NCBI GenBank assembly: GCA_009929715.1
Contig: RZZX01000001.1
Span: forward strand, 1 to 36,837
Source: Bacteroidia bacterium
GTDB lineage: Bacteria > Bacteroidota > Bacteroidia > Bacteroidales > Bacteroidaceae
DNA: 36,837 bases
Reading direction: 5' to 3'
Of the stretch, positions 7,628 to 18,533 are shown in pieces; the first letter of the stretch is position 1, and every line of letters starts with the position of its first letter. The position numbers and the translations under genes are program-made. The notes under the pieces are model-generated. The model saw only the letters and a program-made list of their open reading frames with translations. It ran no database searches and was not told where the DNA came from.

Positions 7628-10600
7628 TTATAGGTGTAATTGCCGTTTTGAATTTTTTGTATTGATATTTAACGATGCCCCGTCCATTCTGGAGTGTATG
7701 GCAGCCTGCCTGCCATTCTCTCCACCAGCATTTGACAGCCTATCGGTTTGCACCGAATCACGTGGAACGTAGTTTGACGTGACCGAAGGGGCAATTGGAT
7801 GGAGCTGTCCATTAGTAGAGAAAACAGTTTGTGTCTGAGTATCTGGCACAAGCGTTTCCTTCCGATTTTGAGGCTGCTCACTTTCAGAGTGAGCTTGTTC
7901 AGGCTTTAACGAAAGTTGGATTTTACGTTCTATTGCCGACAACTCGGATTTCAAATTCTTTAGCTCATCTTCCTTCTTCCATATGTCATTTATAACCTGT
8001 TGAAGAACGGGTATGTCCTGTTCCAACTTTATATTGGCGGTTTGATATTGCTCGATGTACTTTGGAATGCGTTCCAGGGCATTGAGGAAGTTCAAAGAAG
8101 CTAATTTTGGTTCGGTGGCTATATTGCCGTTATTATATGAGTACTTGTACTCTCCACCTACAAAGAACCGGTTCTGCTTAAAGTCAAAACCATCCTTCAT
8201 GGAAGCTTCGGTTTTGACTAGGAGTTGGAAGCCATAAAGTTCGCCGATAGGTTTGTATTCACCCTCAGTCCGTGCTTTATCATTAATCTGCTGCAATCTT
8301 GCACCAATGGCTTTCACATCGGAGTTCGTTACACCGTCCAATTTAATCGGATTGAGTTTGTTGCCATCGGCATCTGTTTTTACACGATTGCAGAAAGTAT
8401 TCCAATCAGAAGTCATTCGGGAAATGATTTCGTTATTATGGTCAAGCGTCCGGGTATTCTCCTGCAATTTCCAGACGGAACCGCTTTTGTTTTTGTTGAA
8501 TGCTTTGCGCTCGCTCTCCAAAGAGGCGATCTTCTTTTCAATCTTGGCTTTGTCCAACAGGTCGGTATTGCCGGAAAGGATAGCCATATACTCGGAGAAA
8601 TTCATGCCGGATTTTTCATCCATTGTACCCTCGTCAATAGTCCTTGCTCCCATTGCACCACTCTTGAGTTGCGAGATAAAAAGCTGTTTGTTGTGCAGTA
8701 GATTAAATTTATAACTGTCTAGTGATTTCTCAACGGCATAAATCACCACATCAACTTTATTATCCGCATAAAGTTTGGCTACCTCATTGCCTTTTCTAAT
8801 AGCTCGGCCATCTCGCTGCGCCAAATCTGATGGTCGCCACGGTGTATCAAGATGATGAATGGCAACAGCTTTTTGTTGGGCATTTACACCTGTTCCCAAC
8901 ATATCAGTTGAGCCGAATAATACACGCACTTTTCCTTCATTCATTGCAGTAATCAAATCTTTACGAGCCTTATCCGTTTTACACTCTTGAATAAAACGAA
9001 CTTCCTGTGCCGGAATATGATGGTTTTCTACCAACTTTCGTTTGATTTCAGAATAGACATTCCATTCTCCAGACTTGAAAGTTCCCAAATCTGAAAAGAC
9101 AAACTGCGTACCTTTTTGTGCATCGTATTTATTATAATACTCAGCAATCTTGGCAGCACAATGGGAAGCTTTGTTGTCAGGATGATCTTCGTATTTATCA
9201 CGGCTTATCATCCGAAGGTCAAGAGCCATCTTTCGGGCATAATCTGTTGCAATAAGCATTTTGGCTTTCTCTTCCGTTTCAGAAAGCGGTGCACGTCCTA
9301 ATATAGTGGCATCACCTGTCTCTGCAAATTTCATTAGCTTTCCGATAAATTCTTCTTGCTGGGGCGTTGGCGGAATATTATGGAGAATTTCTCTTTTATC
9401 AGGTCTATCCACTCCCACATCCAACGCTGTACGATAGTCGGTTATTTCATTGTAGAAGGCTGCCAATTCAGGCACTTTGATGAAATAACGGAAACGTTCC
9501 TTGTTCACAATCTGATTGGTTACAGAAAACTCAAAATCGGTGGTCTTCTTGGCAAAGATGGCTGCCCATGCATCAAAGCTGTTGATATTCTGTCGTTCCA
9601 ATTCTTTCGGGCGGAGGTATTTGAATAGCAAATAAAGTTCAGTCAAAGAGTTGGAAATGGTTGTTCCCGATAAGAAAGTAGCACCTAAATCTTTATCTGT
9701 TCTATCTTGGATTGTACGCAGGGCAAAGAGCATATTTAGTGCCTTTTGGCTACCATCTTGTGAGCCCAATCCCGCCACACGGTCGTGGCGGGTATTAAAC
9801 ATCAGATTCTTAAATTTGTGAGATTCATCCACAAAAAGATGGTCAATTCCCATCATCTTAAAATCCACCACATCATCGGTTCGTTCTTTGATAGAGTGAG
9901 CAATGGTTTCGAGTTTCACATCCAAGTTTTGTTTGCGTTTCTCTAATCCTTTGAGCATTGCACGGGATATATCCTTGCCCTGTGAGCGGAGCACCTCTAA
10001 ATTCTCTTCCACCGTATCCAATTCCGATTGCAGAATATTCTGTTGCAGTTCTGGCGATTGTGGTATTTTGCCAAATTGGTCGTGTGTGAGGATAATCACA
10101 TCCCAAGAGTTATTCTTGATGTCATTGAAAAGTTTCACACGTTTTGCTGGAGTGAAATCATTCTTACCTGGATAAAGAATTTTAGCATTGGGATAGGCTG
10201 TTTGAAAAGTATGGGCAATCTCGTGAACATTAGCTTTCAGTCCAATAATCATCGGTTTGTTTGCCAGTCCGAGACGTTTCATTTCATAGGCTGCTACGCA
10301 CATAATCAGTGTTTTCCCGGTCCCAACCTCATGGTCGGCTATTCCACCGCCATTCTGTTTCAGCATCCAAATGGCATCTTTTTGACTCTTATACAAATCG
10401 GGAATACCCAATGCTTTCAAATCCAAATCAGGAAATGATTGATGAGTACCATCATAAGATGGGCGCACGAAACAGTTGAATTTGCGATTATATAGGTCGG
10501 TGAGTTTTGTTTGAAATTCGGGACTTTGTTCTTGCAACCAATCTGTAAAGCCATTTCTTATCTCGTCAATTTTAGAATTGGCAAGCTGGATGGCTTCACT

Positions 10601-13111
10601 ATCACGCACCTTCACCTCTTCGTCACCAACCATTATCGTTTTGGAGATGTCGGGCACTGTATTCACCAAGGCGTTATTCATCAGAGCAATGCCGTCATAC
10701 GTTCGATGCTGTCCCTTTACAGCAAACTTATCGTAGATGTTGGCATTGCGAAAATCACATTTCACTGAGAAGTCGTCCAGACTCTCTGAATAAGAAATCT
10801 TCACGTCCGTATTGAAAAGATAGGAAGCATACCGGGAATAGATCCCAGTAGGAATCCAACGTTCGCCAAAGTTGAAATCAAGTTCATCAAAGGTAATTGG
10901 ACGTGGCGTTGTTTCTTTCAAGGCATTGAGTGATTCATCTACTCGATCGGAATGTGGATTGTCCAATAACCAACTTTCTATCAGTTCTTTTTTCTCTACT
11001 ACATTTCCCGCAATGAAGCGGTCGGCTATCTCGTAATTATCCACCAATGGATTAAAATAAATTCGCCCTTTGAGTTCCTCTACTAATTCATCGGCTGACA
11101 TACTACTGAGTAATGCCATATAGTCAAGATTGACACCTCCAAATTTATTAAGTGATGCGGATAATGCTTCTTCTGAAGTATCAACTTGATTAAATTCATT
11201 CAAAGAAAAGGCAACTGGATGACCAAAGATATCTGCTTTGACAAACTGACCTTCAATCACTCTTTCGAGCGAAAGAATATCTCTGCCTGAAGCATCCATC
11301 ATAATGAGCTTGCTATTATCCTTTGCGTTGAGATAACCATACTGTGTCTTGTAATCATCGTAGAATTTATTCAGACTATCACGATACTCCTTGTTTTCTT
11401 TTCTTTCATTCGCTTCGTAGATATACAGATGTTGATAGCTATCCCTAATTTGCAGATAGAGCTCAGCCTTGGATTTCTGTACAGGATTTAATGCAAGCGG
11501 ATGAAAGGTTGCACCATAAGTGTGAATATCTTTTAAATAACCAATTTGACCACTATCCTCTCGCACCAATGAGCCATCTTTATAAAAACTTTCAAGTGCT
11601 TGCGTCCAGTCTCTTGGTTCCATTAAGATGGGTGGAGATTGTGGTTTGGCAGGTTGAGCAGCTCTACTTTCAATCTTTACATTTTCAGCACTTTCTGCAT
11701 TCTCTGCATTTTTAGTATCAAATAAAGATGGCTGTGATTTTATTGTCTGCTGTGATTTGCTTCGTTTGACCCTTTTGGTTTGTACTCGTTCTTCCACCGT
11801 CATTCCAAATAAATCATAGAGTGTAACAAGTGGAACCTGGGGCTTTGTTGTTTGTTGTGGTTCTTGCTTCGGAGCTGTTTGTTCTTGCTTTTCCTTTTCT
11901 GTTGATTGAACATTAGTTATTGGTGTAATCACTTCCTTTTGAGAATTTTCCATAGAACGATACAGTTCCATATTCAACCGTTCCGCAAAATCTGCTTTCA
12001 ACATTTGAGCCATATCCTGAGCTATACCGATAGCACCACCTTCGTGTTTGAAAACCATAGCAGGCTTTCCATAAGGGTCGGTATCCACAGAATGTTGTGT
12101 ATACACAATCCGTGAATAATCCTCAAAATAGCAGTTCGATGTTATTCCATTCTCTGACAGACGAGATTCTGTAAACTTATGCTCAACCGGTGATAGTTGC
12201 TGCTTGTTACTGTTCTTTTGTAAGATAATCAAATCACTGCCTACCTCGGTGTTGGCACTGTCAACAAACAAATTATTGGGCAGACGGATAGCAGAAACAA
12301 GATCACTGTTCTGCATCAATAATTGACGTATCGGCTCATTTTGCGGCGAGTTCATCACGCCTTGCGAAGTGATGAAAGCCAATACCCCACCCTCTCGAAG
12401 TGTATCCAGTCCCTTTACAAAGAAGTAGTTGTGAATGGCACGGGCGGATTGCTGGCGTGCCTTGTTCGTACTATGTATGAAGGTAGGATCAAAAGCCGAT
12501 ACATCACCAAAGGGAATGTTAGAGCTAACCACGTCAAAATGATTATTGTATCTGCTTTCGATACGTTCAAACCCCTCTATACGAACTTTGTTATCGGGAT
12601 AGAGATAAGAAAGAAGCTTACCTGTAAGCTGATCCTTTTCAAAGCTCATTACATCCATCGTTGCAGAACCTGATTGGAAAGCAGATACAAAAGCTCCTTG
12701 TCCCGCAGACGGATCGAGAAAGCGTTGAGGTGTGACTCCGCTATTACGCATAGCATCGGAAAGAGCTTTTACAACATCCGACGGTGTATAGAATGCTGTA
12801 AGTATGGAGTTTTTCAGACTGCTTATATATTGTTTGTATCCTTGTTCGGTAGTATTGGAACGAATTATGCTGTGAAGCTCAGCTACCATTGGAAACAATT
12901 CAATATCAGATTTAGTCCACAAAGAAACATCTGCCAATGATTTAGCTGGATTAAGGATACATTTCAATCCTCCAAAACCGCAATATCGCTCCAATTTCTC
13001 CCGTTCTTCAAGAGTAGCTTTGCGGTTTGTTTTCTCTAACTCGAATACCGTCTTGATGGCCTCGATATTGTCCCTGAGTTTTGCCTTACGATTAAATGCC
13101 ATACTCCTCAA
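7628..13111 (-). CDS. Giant N6-DNA methylase / SNF2-like helicase polyprotein of Bacteroidales ICEs
   Basis: This 1827-aa protein fuses two enzymes. The N-terminal part has adenine-methylase motif I ([10 protein letters not shown], about 131-141) and a motif IV form SNIPFGD (about 196) in place of NPPF/Y, as in phage DarB-like proteins. After a Gln/Lys/Pro-rich linker and a middle region comes a superfamily 2 helicase: [10 protein letters not shown] (about 927-936), DESHKF (about 1095) and motif [12 protein letters not shown] (about 1430). The C-terminus is coiled coil then low complexity. Relatives are common on Bacteroidales ICEs and plasmids. Protecting the element from restriction on entry is inferred from the DarB likeness. 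A second Met (MAFNRK, 13102) is a good alternative start. The 5' end overlaps the DUF1896 gene, and it is last in a four-gene minus-strand operon. Confidence 0.85.
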   Translation of the reverse strand: MRSMAFNRKAKLRDNIEAIKTVFELEKTNRKATLEEREKLERYCGFGGLKCILNPAKSLADVSLWTKSDIELFPMVAELHSIIRSNTTEQGYKQYISSLKNSILTAFYTPSDVVKALSDAMRNSGVTPQRFLDPSAGQGAFVSAFQSGSATMDVMSFEKDQLTGKLLSYLYPDNKVRIEGFERIESRYNNHFDVVSSNIPFGDVSAFDPTFIHSTNKARQQSARAIHNYFFVKGLDTLREGGVLAFITSQGVMNSPQNEPIRQLLMQNSDLVSAIRLPNNLFVDSANTEVGSDLIILQKNSNKQQLSPVEHKFTESRLSENGITSNCYFEDYSRIVYTQHSVDTDPYGKPAMVFKHEGGAIGIAQDMAQMLKADFAERLNMELYRSMENSQKEVITPITNVQSTEKEKQEQTAPKQEPQQTTKPQVPLVTLYDLFGMTVEERVQTKRVKRSKSQQTIKSQPSLFDTKNAENAESAENVKIESRAAQPAKPQSPPILMEPRDWTQALESFYKDGSLVREDSGQIGYLKDIHTYGATFHPLALNPVQKSKAELYLQIRDSYQHLYIYEANERKENKEYRDSLNKFYDDYKTQYGYLNAKDNSKLIMMDASGRDILSLERVIEGQFVKADIFGHPVAFSLNEFNQVDTSEEALSASLNKFGGVNLDYMALLSSMSADELVEELKGRIYFNPLVDNYEIADRFIAGNVVEKKELIESWLLDNPHSDRVDESLNALKETTPRPITFDELDFNFGERWIPTGIYSRYASYLFNTDVKISYSESLDDFSVKCDFRNANIYDKFAVKGQHRTYDGIALMNNALVNTVPDISKTIMVGDEEVKVRDSEAIQLANSKIDEIRNGFTDWLQEQSPEFQTKLTDLYNRKFNCFVRPSYDGTHQSFPDLDLKALGIPDLYKSQKDAIWMLKQNGGGIADHEVGTGKTLIMCVAAYEMKRLGLANKPMIIGLKANVHEIAHTFQTAYPNAKILYPGKNDFTPAKRVKLFNDIKNNSWDVIILTHDQFGKIPQSPELQQNILQSELDTVEENLEVLRSQGKDISRAMLKGLEKRKQNLDVKLETIAHSIKERTDDVVDFKMMGIDHLFVDESHKFKNLMFNTRHDRVAGLGSQDGSQKALNMLFALRTIQDRTDKDLGATFLSGTTISNSLTELYLLFKYLRPKELERQNINSFDAWAAIFAKKTTDFEFSVTNQIVNKERFRYFIKVPELAAFYNEITDYRTALDVGVDRPDKREILHNIPPTPQQEEFIGKLMKFAETGDATILGRAPLSETEEKAKMLIATDYARKMALDLRMISRDKYEDHPDNKASHCAAKIAEYYNKYDAQKGTQFVFSDLGTFKSGEWNVYSEIKRKLVENHHIPAQEVRFIQECKTDKARKDLITAMNEGKVRVLFGSTDMLGTGVNAQQKAVAIHHLDTPWRPSDLAQRDGRAIRKGNEVAKLYADNKVDVVIYAVEKSLDSYKFNLLHNKQLFISQLKSGAMGARTIDEGTMDEKSGMNFSEYMAILSGNTDLLDKAKIEKKIASLESERKAFNKNKSGSVWKLQENTRTLDHNNEIISRMTSDWNTFCNRVKTDADGNKLNPIKLDGVTNSDVKAIGARLQQINDKARTEGEYKPIGELYGFQLLVKTEASMKDGFDFKQNRFFVGGEYKYSYNNGNIATEPKLASLNFLNALERIPKYIEQYQTANIKLEQDIPVLQQVINDIWKKEDELKNLKSELSAIERKIQLSLKPEQAHSESEQPQNRKETLVPDTQTQTVFSTNGQLHPIAPSVTSNYVPRDSVQTDRLSNAGGENGRQAAIHSRMDGASLNINTKNSKRQLHL

Positions 13112-13532
13112 AATAGATTAGAATAGCACCGGTCAGTTCCGTATAAAGTTGCTCGTATTCGGTTGTATAGGCAAAATCATCAGAAAGCGGATATTTCTCA
13201 AATACATCTTTCAAATGAGGAAGCAGACGGATAGCTACTTTGGGCGCATCACCTTGTGGTACCTCTTCGGAGAACTCATTCCAAAGTACATTGATAATAG
13301 TATCATGTCGGGAAAAATGAAGTCCACAGAATAGGACTTCATTAGCCATTTCTTCAGCTTGAAATTGTACATAGCCATTCAATAAAGCTTTCTCGTAAGT
13401 CTCAGCAGCAAGATTAGCACGGGCTTCAATAAAAGCAGTATCGTTTGCTTTGTCTGGATGGCTCTCTTTTAGGAATAAGAGCAGTGAAAGTTCGTAATAG
13501 GACATTTCTATCGGTTCATTATTTTGTTTCAT
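13092..13532 (-). CDS. DUF1896 family protein
   Basis: This 146-aa protein is recognised as DUF1896, a small, helical, acidic family found almost only in Bacteroidetes conjugative elements; function unknown. The N-terminus [20 protein letters not shown] and the motif [11 protein letters not shown] fit. The frame stays open to 13691, but the Met at 13532 is chosen because the family starts with this sequence and because the leader motif AACCACTAAAATCCA (complement of 13540-13554) ends 7 bp upstream of it. Its stop lies inside the start of the methylase/helicase gene (GAGGAGTATGGCATTTAA), so the two are likely translationally coupled. It may act as a cofactor of the large enzyme (inference from constant neighbourhood). 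Confidence 0.82.
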   Translation of the reverse strand: MKQNNEPIEMSYYELSLLLFLKESHPDKANDTAFIEARANLAAETYEKALLNGYVQFQAEEMANEVLFCGLHFSRHDTIINVLWNEFSEEVPQGDAPKVAIRLLPHLKDVFEKYPLSDDFAYTTEYEQLYTELTGAILIYFEEYGI

Positions 13533-13545
13533 TATAAAATGGATT

Positions 13546-13728
13546 TTAGTGGTTGGAGCCATTGGTTTCGATTTCTCTGATAATTTTACGGTCGTAATAG
13601 ATGTGATATCCATTCCCGTAAAATTGTTGATTATACTCGTCAAGAGCTCTCCAGTCGGTTTTACCCCATACGGTAATGCCTGCAAGAACAAGCAAGCTAA
13701 CTATTGCTATAAAGATGATAGTTGCCAT
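13546..13728 (-). CDS. 60-aa single-pass membrane microprotein
   Basis: This small protein has one hydrophobic segment at the N-terminus (ATIIFIAIVSLLVLAGITVW, residues 2-21) and a polar tail of about 40 residues, predicted from composition to lie on one side of the membrane. It fills the gap exactly between the DUF3945 gene (its start is 3 bp past that stop) and the DUF1896 gene (its stop is 13 bp before that start), which supports a real gene in the operon. Its stop codon TAA falls within the leader motif CCACTAAAATCC. No family was recognised. It might tether a partner to the inner membrane, but nothing in the sequence proves that. Confidence 0.62.
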   Translation of the reverse strand: MATIIFIAIVSLLVLAGITVWGKTDWRALDEYNQQFYGNGYHIYYDRKIIREIETNGSNH

Positions 13729-13731
13729 AGT

Positions 13732-15195
13732 TTATATTTTTACTCCTTTTGATTTCTTCTGAAGCTCCTGTTTTTGCTCCGTTTCCTGTTTCGGTTTTCG
13801 GGTAGTCTGCACCTGCCCGCTTTTTATCGGTTCGCTACTCTGTTTGGTAGCTTCGTTGGTTTTACCTTCCGAATTCACTGCTACCTGTGTTTTAGCATTG
13901 TTATCCGGGATAACAGTTTGGCTTTTCTGTGGATTCCATTTGAAGAAATCGAGTTTACCCTTTTTGTTGTTTACCTGCACATAAGCGTTATACTGCTGAC
14001 CTTTTTTATCAACCAAACCTTTGACATAGATAACCCCACCCTCTTTCAATGTTGATTGATCTTTGCCGGATAATTCAACACCGCCTAACTTATTCGGAAT
14101 CTTAACATCACCTATTTTTTGATTCTGTTGATTACCGGAATCTTGACTTTGTGTTTGTTTTTGACTTTGTTTAGATGCTCCATCAAACTGAAATTCAATG
14201 CCTCTTTTATCTGCATTAACCTGCACCGTGGCATTAAATGTATTACCACTTTTTGCCGTCATTCCTTCCAAATAAAGAGCTCTCCCCTCTGACAATATTA
14301 TCTTCTGCTCTTCATTCAGCTTAACACCCTTAATCTCACTGGGTATACGAATCCTATCAGAGCGAAAAGCAACCAATTCGTTGGTGAGTTTATCTACACT
14401 GACAAATGCACGCACTGGATTATCTATATTAGGCATTTTAAGCTCTACCGTCCGGCCTAGATTTCCATTTGTAAGTAGATTTTTCTTATCCTCTTTGGAA
14501 AAGGTATTACCATAAAAAGGTCTGTCAAGTTCAGGTTGCTTTTGGATAGCGTGAATTGCAACCTTTAACTGGCCATCTGCTGTTTCATGAAAAGAGAGTC
14601 GAGCCTGTGTGTGCAGGGTAATATCATCAAACTTAGGTGAGATAGGAATAAGTACAGGTGTTTTACGCCAATTGAGCATTGCATCCAATGAACCGTTTTT
14701 TAATAATGCATCACGAGATACCCCCAATTTTTCCAATTGCTTCCAGTCTATACAACTTTCATCTATTGGCTTGTACTCCTGTTTAGTCTCTGTTGATGAC
14801 TGCTCTACTTTGGCTTTGTTTTCTACTGGCACCTGTTCTTTGGCTATCTTATATTGTGCAGTATCCACACGGTAATCATTTAGAAACTCTTTACCGACAT
14901 CTCCTTTTTGAGACATTTCAGAAAGGATTTGTGCATTAGCCTCAATATTCCCAACAGGAACCTTGAAAAAGCCAAAATAGGTAGGATCTTTGGCTTGGCG
15001 AACATAATTTGCCATAAAGTTCTCCAAAACATTACCGTGTTTGTCGAGTTTAAGGAACTCTGGCTCATTCTTTACTTTAGGAGCCACAGTTTTAGGCTTA
15101 CCATTCTCGTCAAGTCCTGTAACAACATTCATCCTGTCACTACCTTTTTCTTGTGCGAGCAAAACCTGTTGCTCGTCTTTCGGAATTACGTCCAT
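13732..15195 (-). CDS. DUF3945 / DUF4099-type ICE protein
   Basis: This 487-aa protein has an N-terminal region with a short DxxGK-type stretch, a DUF4099-like segment at about 145-225 (WKQLEKLGVSRDALLKNG), and DUF3945 repeats at about 228-278, 280-336 and 362-420, each with the pattern of an ELS/LNEEQ-like turn, a G-rich strand and a closing strand. Linkers are Gln/Lys/Ser-rich and the tail is highly basic, which suggests nucleic-acid binding (inference). DUF3945 proteins are near-universal companions of the giant methylase/helicase on Bacteroidales elements; biochemical role unknown. It is the first gene of the minus-strand operon. About 105-145 bp upstream lies one copy of the 10-bp-period AGCCAAATGG array, a candidate control site. 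Confidence 0.82.
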   Translation of the reverse strand: MDVIPKDEQQVLLAQEKGSDRMNVVTGLDENGKPKTVAPKVKNEPEFLKLDKHGNVLENFMANYVRQAKDPTYFGFFKVPVGNIEANAQILSEMSQKGDVGKEFLNDYRVDTAQYKIAKEQVPVENKAKVEQSSTETKQEYKPIDESCIDWKQLEKLGVSRDALLKNGSLDAMLNWRKTPVLIPISPKFDDITLHTQARLSFHETADGQLKVAIHAIQKQPELDRPFYGNTFSKEDKKNLLTNGNLGRTVELKMPNIDNPVRAFVSVDKLTNELVAFRSDRIRIPSEIKGVKLNEEQKIILSEGRALYLEGMTAKSGNTFNATVQVNADKRGIEFQFDGASKQSQKQTQSQDSGNQQNQKIGDVKIPNKLGGVELSGKDQSTLKEGGVIYVKGLVDKKGQQYNAYVQVNNKKGKLDFFKWNPQKSQTVIPDNNAKTQVAVNSEGKTNEATKQSSEPIKSGQVQTTRKPKQETEQKQELQKKSKGVKI

Positions 15196-15571
15196 AACTT
15201 CTACATATTAAATGGATAATCAGTTCTTGATACGTAATAAATCTACATACCATCTGCGAAGCTACAAGCGCACTAAATTATATCCTAGACATTACATGGT
15301 GATGGCTTCACTTGGCTCCATTTGGCTTCAGATGACTAATAAATAGTTAGGATTTTAGATATATTAAATTGATTGATATTCATTTTATAATCATTTTTTA
15401 ATATTATATAGCAAGTATCTTTATATCACAATATTTTTCATTGCAAATATTTAAAAATTAGTATTAATATTACATCATAATTCAGTCTTGAATAAAAAGC
15501 ATTTTATCTATTTATAGAGGTTTTAATATTTTTTTATTTTAAGTAATTGTATAAACATAGACGTTTTAAAC
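15196..15571. other. Divergent intergenic region between the DUF3945 operon and rteC
   Basis: This 376-bp region lies between two genes pointing outward, so it should hold both promoters. Besides the decamer array at 15298-15340 it is very AT-rich. No clear TAnnTTTG element with proper spacing could be assigned for either gene. Confidence 0.6.
15298..15340 (-). repeat. Iteron-like array A: 4 x 10 bp (AGCCAAATGG type)
   Basis: Read on the minus strand the units are AGTCATCTGA, AGCCAAATGG, AGCCAAGTGA and AGCCATCACC, with the AG(C/T)C core recurring every 10 bp (on the plus strand GGCT at 15304, 15314 and 15324, GACT at 15334). The same array occurs at 20489-20528 and 22205-22244. One helical turn per unit suggests cooperative protein binding on one DNA face. 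It lies upstream of the DUF3945 start. Confidence 0.75.
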
Positions 15572-16426
15572 ATGAGAAAAAGAACAGAAAAAATCATTCA
15601 GATTTCAGATGAAATTATTAATCAAAGAACAAACATTGAGGGTTGGAATCTATCCATTGACAATTTAAGAGCAATTATCAAAGGGTTACATTCATTATTA
15701 GAAGAATTGCGTGATATGGTATCCAATATTGAATTGAAAGAAGAAGATGAAATATATTTCTTCAAGGAAATTAAACCTGACATTTTGAGTAAAATAATGT
15801 ATTTTCAAAATGTATATTCAATTGAATTAAACCAACCTTATGGTGATGTAAATAGCAAGAGATCATACTATAGTGATCAGATCCAAAGGCTTCAAATATT
15901 TTTTGAAAAGAATATCGCCTTTTATCAATATTATCGTTCCAACTCAACCAATCTGGACAAGCTTTACTTTGTAAGAAATCATTTTGACTTTAATAATCTG
16001 TGTCTAAAGTGTATTTCGTATGATAGAGATCCTAAATTTTCTACTTGCTTTGACCACAAAATTGCTACTATTCGTTCTAACGATATGCTGCAGATATATC
16101 TAAATAACAAAATTTACAGCATGAACAATCAAGTTACAGTAGATCATGTTCATGCAAATCTACCATCAAATCTCTTTAAATGGACCGATACAAAAAGTGC
16201 TGCTGTTGAATTGGGTTATGCTATTTATGCAAAAGGCTCTATTAATAATGGGAATGCTGACATTAAAGAAATTATGAGTTATTTAGAAGCTGCTTTCAAA
16301 GTAGAATTGGGTGATTATTACCGTACTTACCTATCACTTAAAAACAGAAAGAAAGACAGAACTGTTTTTTTGAATAGTCTCATAGATAACCTAGTAAAAA
16401 AGATGGATAAAGGAGATCAAGTTTAA
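15572..16426 (+). CDS. rteC: RteC-family transcriptional regulator
   Basis: This 284-aa protein is recognised as RteC from its C-terminal signature: LFKWTDTKSAAVELGYAIYA at about 198-217, then INNGNADIKEI, then LGDYYRTYLSLKNRKKDRTVFLNSL. In CTnDOT, RteC has winged-helix DNA-binding motifs and activates the excision operon as part of the regulatory cascade. The N-terminal part is helical and less conserved. It is alone on the plus strand between two minus-strand blocks, with no rteA/rteB two-component genes in the window, so its input signal may differ from the tetracycline cascade or lie outside. It shares a terminator with the convergent mobC. Its targets here cannot be assigned from sequence. 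Confidence 0.85.
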   Translation: MRKRTEKIIQISDEIINQRTNIEGWNLSIDNLRAIIKGLHSLLEELRDMVSNIELKEEDEIYFFKEIKPDILSKIMYFQNVYSIELNQPYGDVNSKRSYYSDQIQRLQIFFEKNIAFYQYYRSNSTNLDKLYFVRNHFDFNNLCLKCISYDRDPKFSTCFDHKIATIRSNDMLQIYLNNKIYSMNNQVTVDHVHANLPSNLFKWTDTKSAAVELGYAIYAKGSINNGNADIKEIMSYLEAAFKVELGDYYRTYLSLKNRKKDRTVFLNSLIDNLVKKMDKGDQV

Positions 16427-16430
16427 AAGC

Positions 16431-16468
16431 ATTTTCAGCCCATTCTTTTATGAGAATGGGCTGAAAAT
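16431..16468. terminator. Bidirectional terminator between rteC and mobC
   Basis: ATTTTCAGCCCATTCT (16431-16446) pairs perfectly with AGAATGGGCTGAAAAT (16453-16468), a 16-bp stem with 6-nt loop TTTATG. It lies 5 bp past the rteC stop and 40 bp past the mobC stop on the other strand. A/T runs flank both arms, so it can act in both directions. Confidence 0.9.
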
Positions 16469-16507
16469 ACAATCATATTCATTTTTTATTAGAGATATAA
16501 AAATAGT

Positions 16508-18514
16508 TTATTTTTTCTCTAAAAGGTTATTTAATTCAGGGTCATTTTTAATTCGTTCTATCTCGCACCTCACTATTTCTGACACATCCACCTTTATCTG
16601 TTTATAGTTGGCATCAATGGTCTGCCTCATAACATCATTTCCCTCTGCGTCAAAAAATGAGGCCACATTTGGTATTTTCTGATAAGCTTTGGTCTCAGCC
16701 GAAACTTTGGCATTATCCACCACTATCTCAGCGTGGAAAATCTTCTGTTCGATACGCTCGTCAAAGTTATCGGATACAGCACCAACAAACATTCCCTGAG
16801 TAAGATTTGAAATCTTGCTGGCAGGAATAAGGCTATCCATTTGGGTGGAGATGCTTGTCGACTTGTCTTGGCGGTTGATGGTCATTGATTGCCGCTTCTG
16901 AAGCACTTTTCCAAAACGTTCAGAGAGTGTTTTGGCTGTATCACCAACCACTTGTCCGCTAAAAATATTACCTACAGTGTTCTGAATTACTTTGCTCTCC
17001 TTATCCCCATAGTCACGTGTGAGCTGACTATAATCCTGGAATCCTAAACAGACAGCCACTTTATTACTTCGAGCTGTAGCTATCAAATTGTCTAACCCAC
17101 GAAAATAGATTGTCGGTAACTCATCAATAATCACCGAACTTTTCAACTGACCTTTCTTGTTTATCAGTTTCACTATACGACTGTTGTACAATCCTAATGC
17201 CGCTGAATAGATATTCTGTCGGTCGGGATTATTACCTACACAAAGGATTTTAGGTTCTTCCGGGTTATTGATATCTAAAGAGAAATCATCCCCACTCATA
17301 ACCCAATAAAGCTGTGGTGAAATCATTCTTGAAAGTGGTATTTTGGCGGAAGCTATTTGTCCCTGCAATTGATCGGCTGCTCCGCCATGCCAAGCATCCA
17401 TAAAGGGTGAAAGGTAATTTTCCAATTCAGAATAAGAGGTCAAAATAGGAAATATATCCTCATACCGTTTGCAAAGAAACTCAATGGCATGAGGAAAGGT
17501 ACAATACTTGCCATTCTCATATATTTTCAGATACCAAATAATACTTGCCAATAAGATAATCGGTGATTCCACAAAGAAATCACCCTGTTTCTGAATCCAC
17601 GTTTTATTCAGGTTTAGCATAATCGTATAGGCACTCTCGTAAGCATCTGAAATATCCGTCATAAATTCAGGATTAATGGGATTACATCGGTGACTACGTC
17701 GTGGATCATCAAAGTTAATCACATAAAATTTCGGTACCACTTTATAGGCTTCCTGATGCGTCAATAGATGGTTATAAGCTATCATTGAAAGGTCATCAAA
17801 TTTGAAATCATAGATGTACATTGAAAAGCCCTTTTCGATTTGTTGTTTGATATAATTATTCACCACTGCATATGACTTTCCCGAACCGGGTGTACCGAGT
17901 ACAATGGTGGCACGAAATGGATTCACCACATTTATCCATCCGTCATTCCATTTCTTCTTGTAATAGAAACGTGTAGGCAGATTAACGGAATAATCATTCT
18001 CCATCAACCGGGTCTCCTGCATAAAAGATTCGTTCTCTACGTTGAAAACATCGTCCATTAAATTATTTTTCAATAGTCGGCTCATGTAAAGTCCAGCCAT
18101 CAACAGGCAGATATAACCTACAGCCATTGTAAATATGTACAATGCTGTGTTAGCAATAAGTGGTAATGGCAATGCCAATATCCACCAGTTTAGAAAGAAA
18201 AAGACAAAACCTGTTCCCGTATACGTCCAAATCTTAATCCACGTTATTTTCTCCTCCTTTACCCCTTTTGTTCCCAAACAGGATAATCCTAATAGCAGGA
18301 TGGCAAAAAGTTTTGTCCAGACAATGGAGGTAAATAATCCTGCAGTTCGATGAAAATTCATCAGAATTTTATCCACTACCCCGATATTAATACCCCACAT
18401 ACGAATTGCCTCATAACAAAACCAATAGATATTCATCACTACAAATAATATACTTACGGCACGCATAAAATCCATTATTTTAGCAAGTGCCCTCAAATCA
18501 TCTTCCTGTTGCAT
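16508..18514 (-). CDS. mobC: Type IV coupling protein MobC (TraG/VirD4-like ATPase)
   Basis: This 668-aa protein links the relaxosome to the secretion channel and drives DNA transfer. The N-terminus has several hydrophobic segments (about 15-35, 60-80, 100-122 and 124-145), the membrane anchor of VirD4/TraG proteins. The ATPase domain follows, with Walker A GTPGSGKS at 207-214, IYDFKFDD soon after and Walker B IIDELP in the second half, plus the conserved ARSNKVAVCLGFQDYSQL segment. Length and architecture match MobC of Bacteroidales conjugative transposons. It is the last gene of mobABC; its start lies 19 bp after the mobB stop. A degenerate form of the ACCACTAAAATCCA leader motif (CGACTAAAAATAAA) precedes its start. 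Confidence 0.92.
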   Translation of the reverse strand: MQQEDDLRALAKIMDFMRAVSILFVVMNIYWFCYEAIRMWGINIGVVDKILMNFHRTAGLFTSIVWTKLFAILLLGLSCLGTKGVKEEKITWIKIWTYTGTGFVFFFLNWWILALPLPLIANTALYIFTMAVGYICLLMAGLYMSRLLKNNLMDDVFNVENESFMQETRLMENDYSVNLPTRFYYKKKWNDGWINVVNPFRATIVLGTPGSGKSYAVVNNYIKQQIEKGFSMYIYDFKFDDLSMIAYNHLLTHQEAYKVVPKFYVINFDDPRRSHRCNPINPEFMTDISDAYESAYTIMLNLNKTWIQKQGDFFVESPIILLASIIWYLKIYENGKYCTFPHAIEFLCKRYEDIFPILTSYSELENYLSPFMDAWHGGAADQLQGQIASAKIPLSRMISPQLYWVMSGDDFSLDINNPEEPKILCVGNNPDRQNIYSAALGLYNSRIVKLINKKGQLKSSVIIDELPTIYFRGLDNLIATARSNKVAVCLGFQDYSQLTRDYGDKESKVIQNTVGNIFSGQVVGDTAKTLSERFGKVLQKRQSMTINRQDKSTSISTQMDSLIPASKISNLTQGMFVGAVSDNFDERIEQKIFHAEIVVDNAKVSAETKAYQKIPNVASFFDAEGNDVMRQTIDANYKQIKVDVSEIVRCEIERIKNDPELNNLLEKK

Positions 18515-18533
18515 GTAGCTTTATTTTTAGTCG

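Noticed and set aside
8225..8714. Open frames of 158 and 153 aa on the plus strand within the methylase/helicase gene
   Set aside because: They lie antisense to a conserved, motif-bearing 1827-aa gene, have no recognisable domains and no ribosome binding site context; they are composition shadows.
13533..13691. Longer N-terminus for the DUF1896 gene (start at 13691)
   Set aside because: The extra residues overlap the 60-aa microprotein gene and do not look like the family; the Met at 13532 fits the family start and the leader motif.
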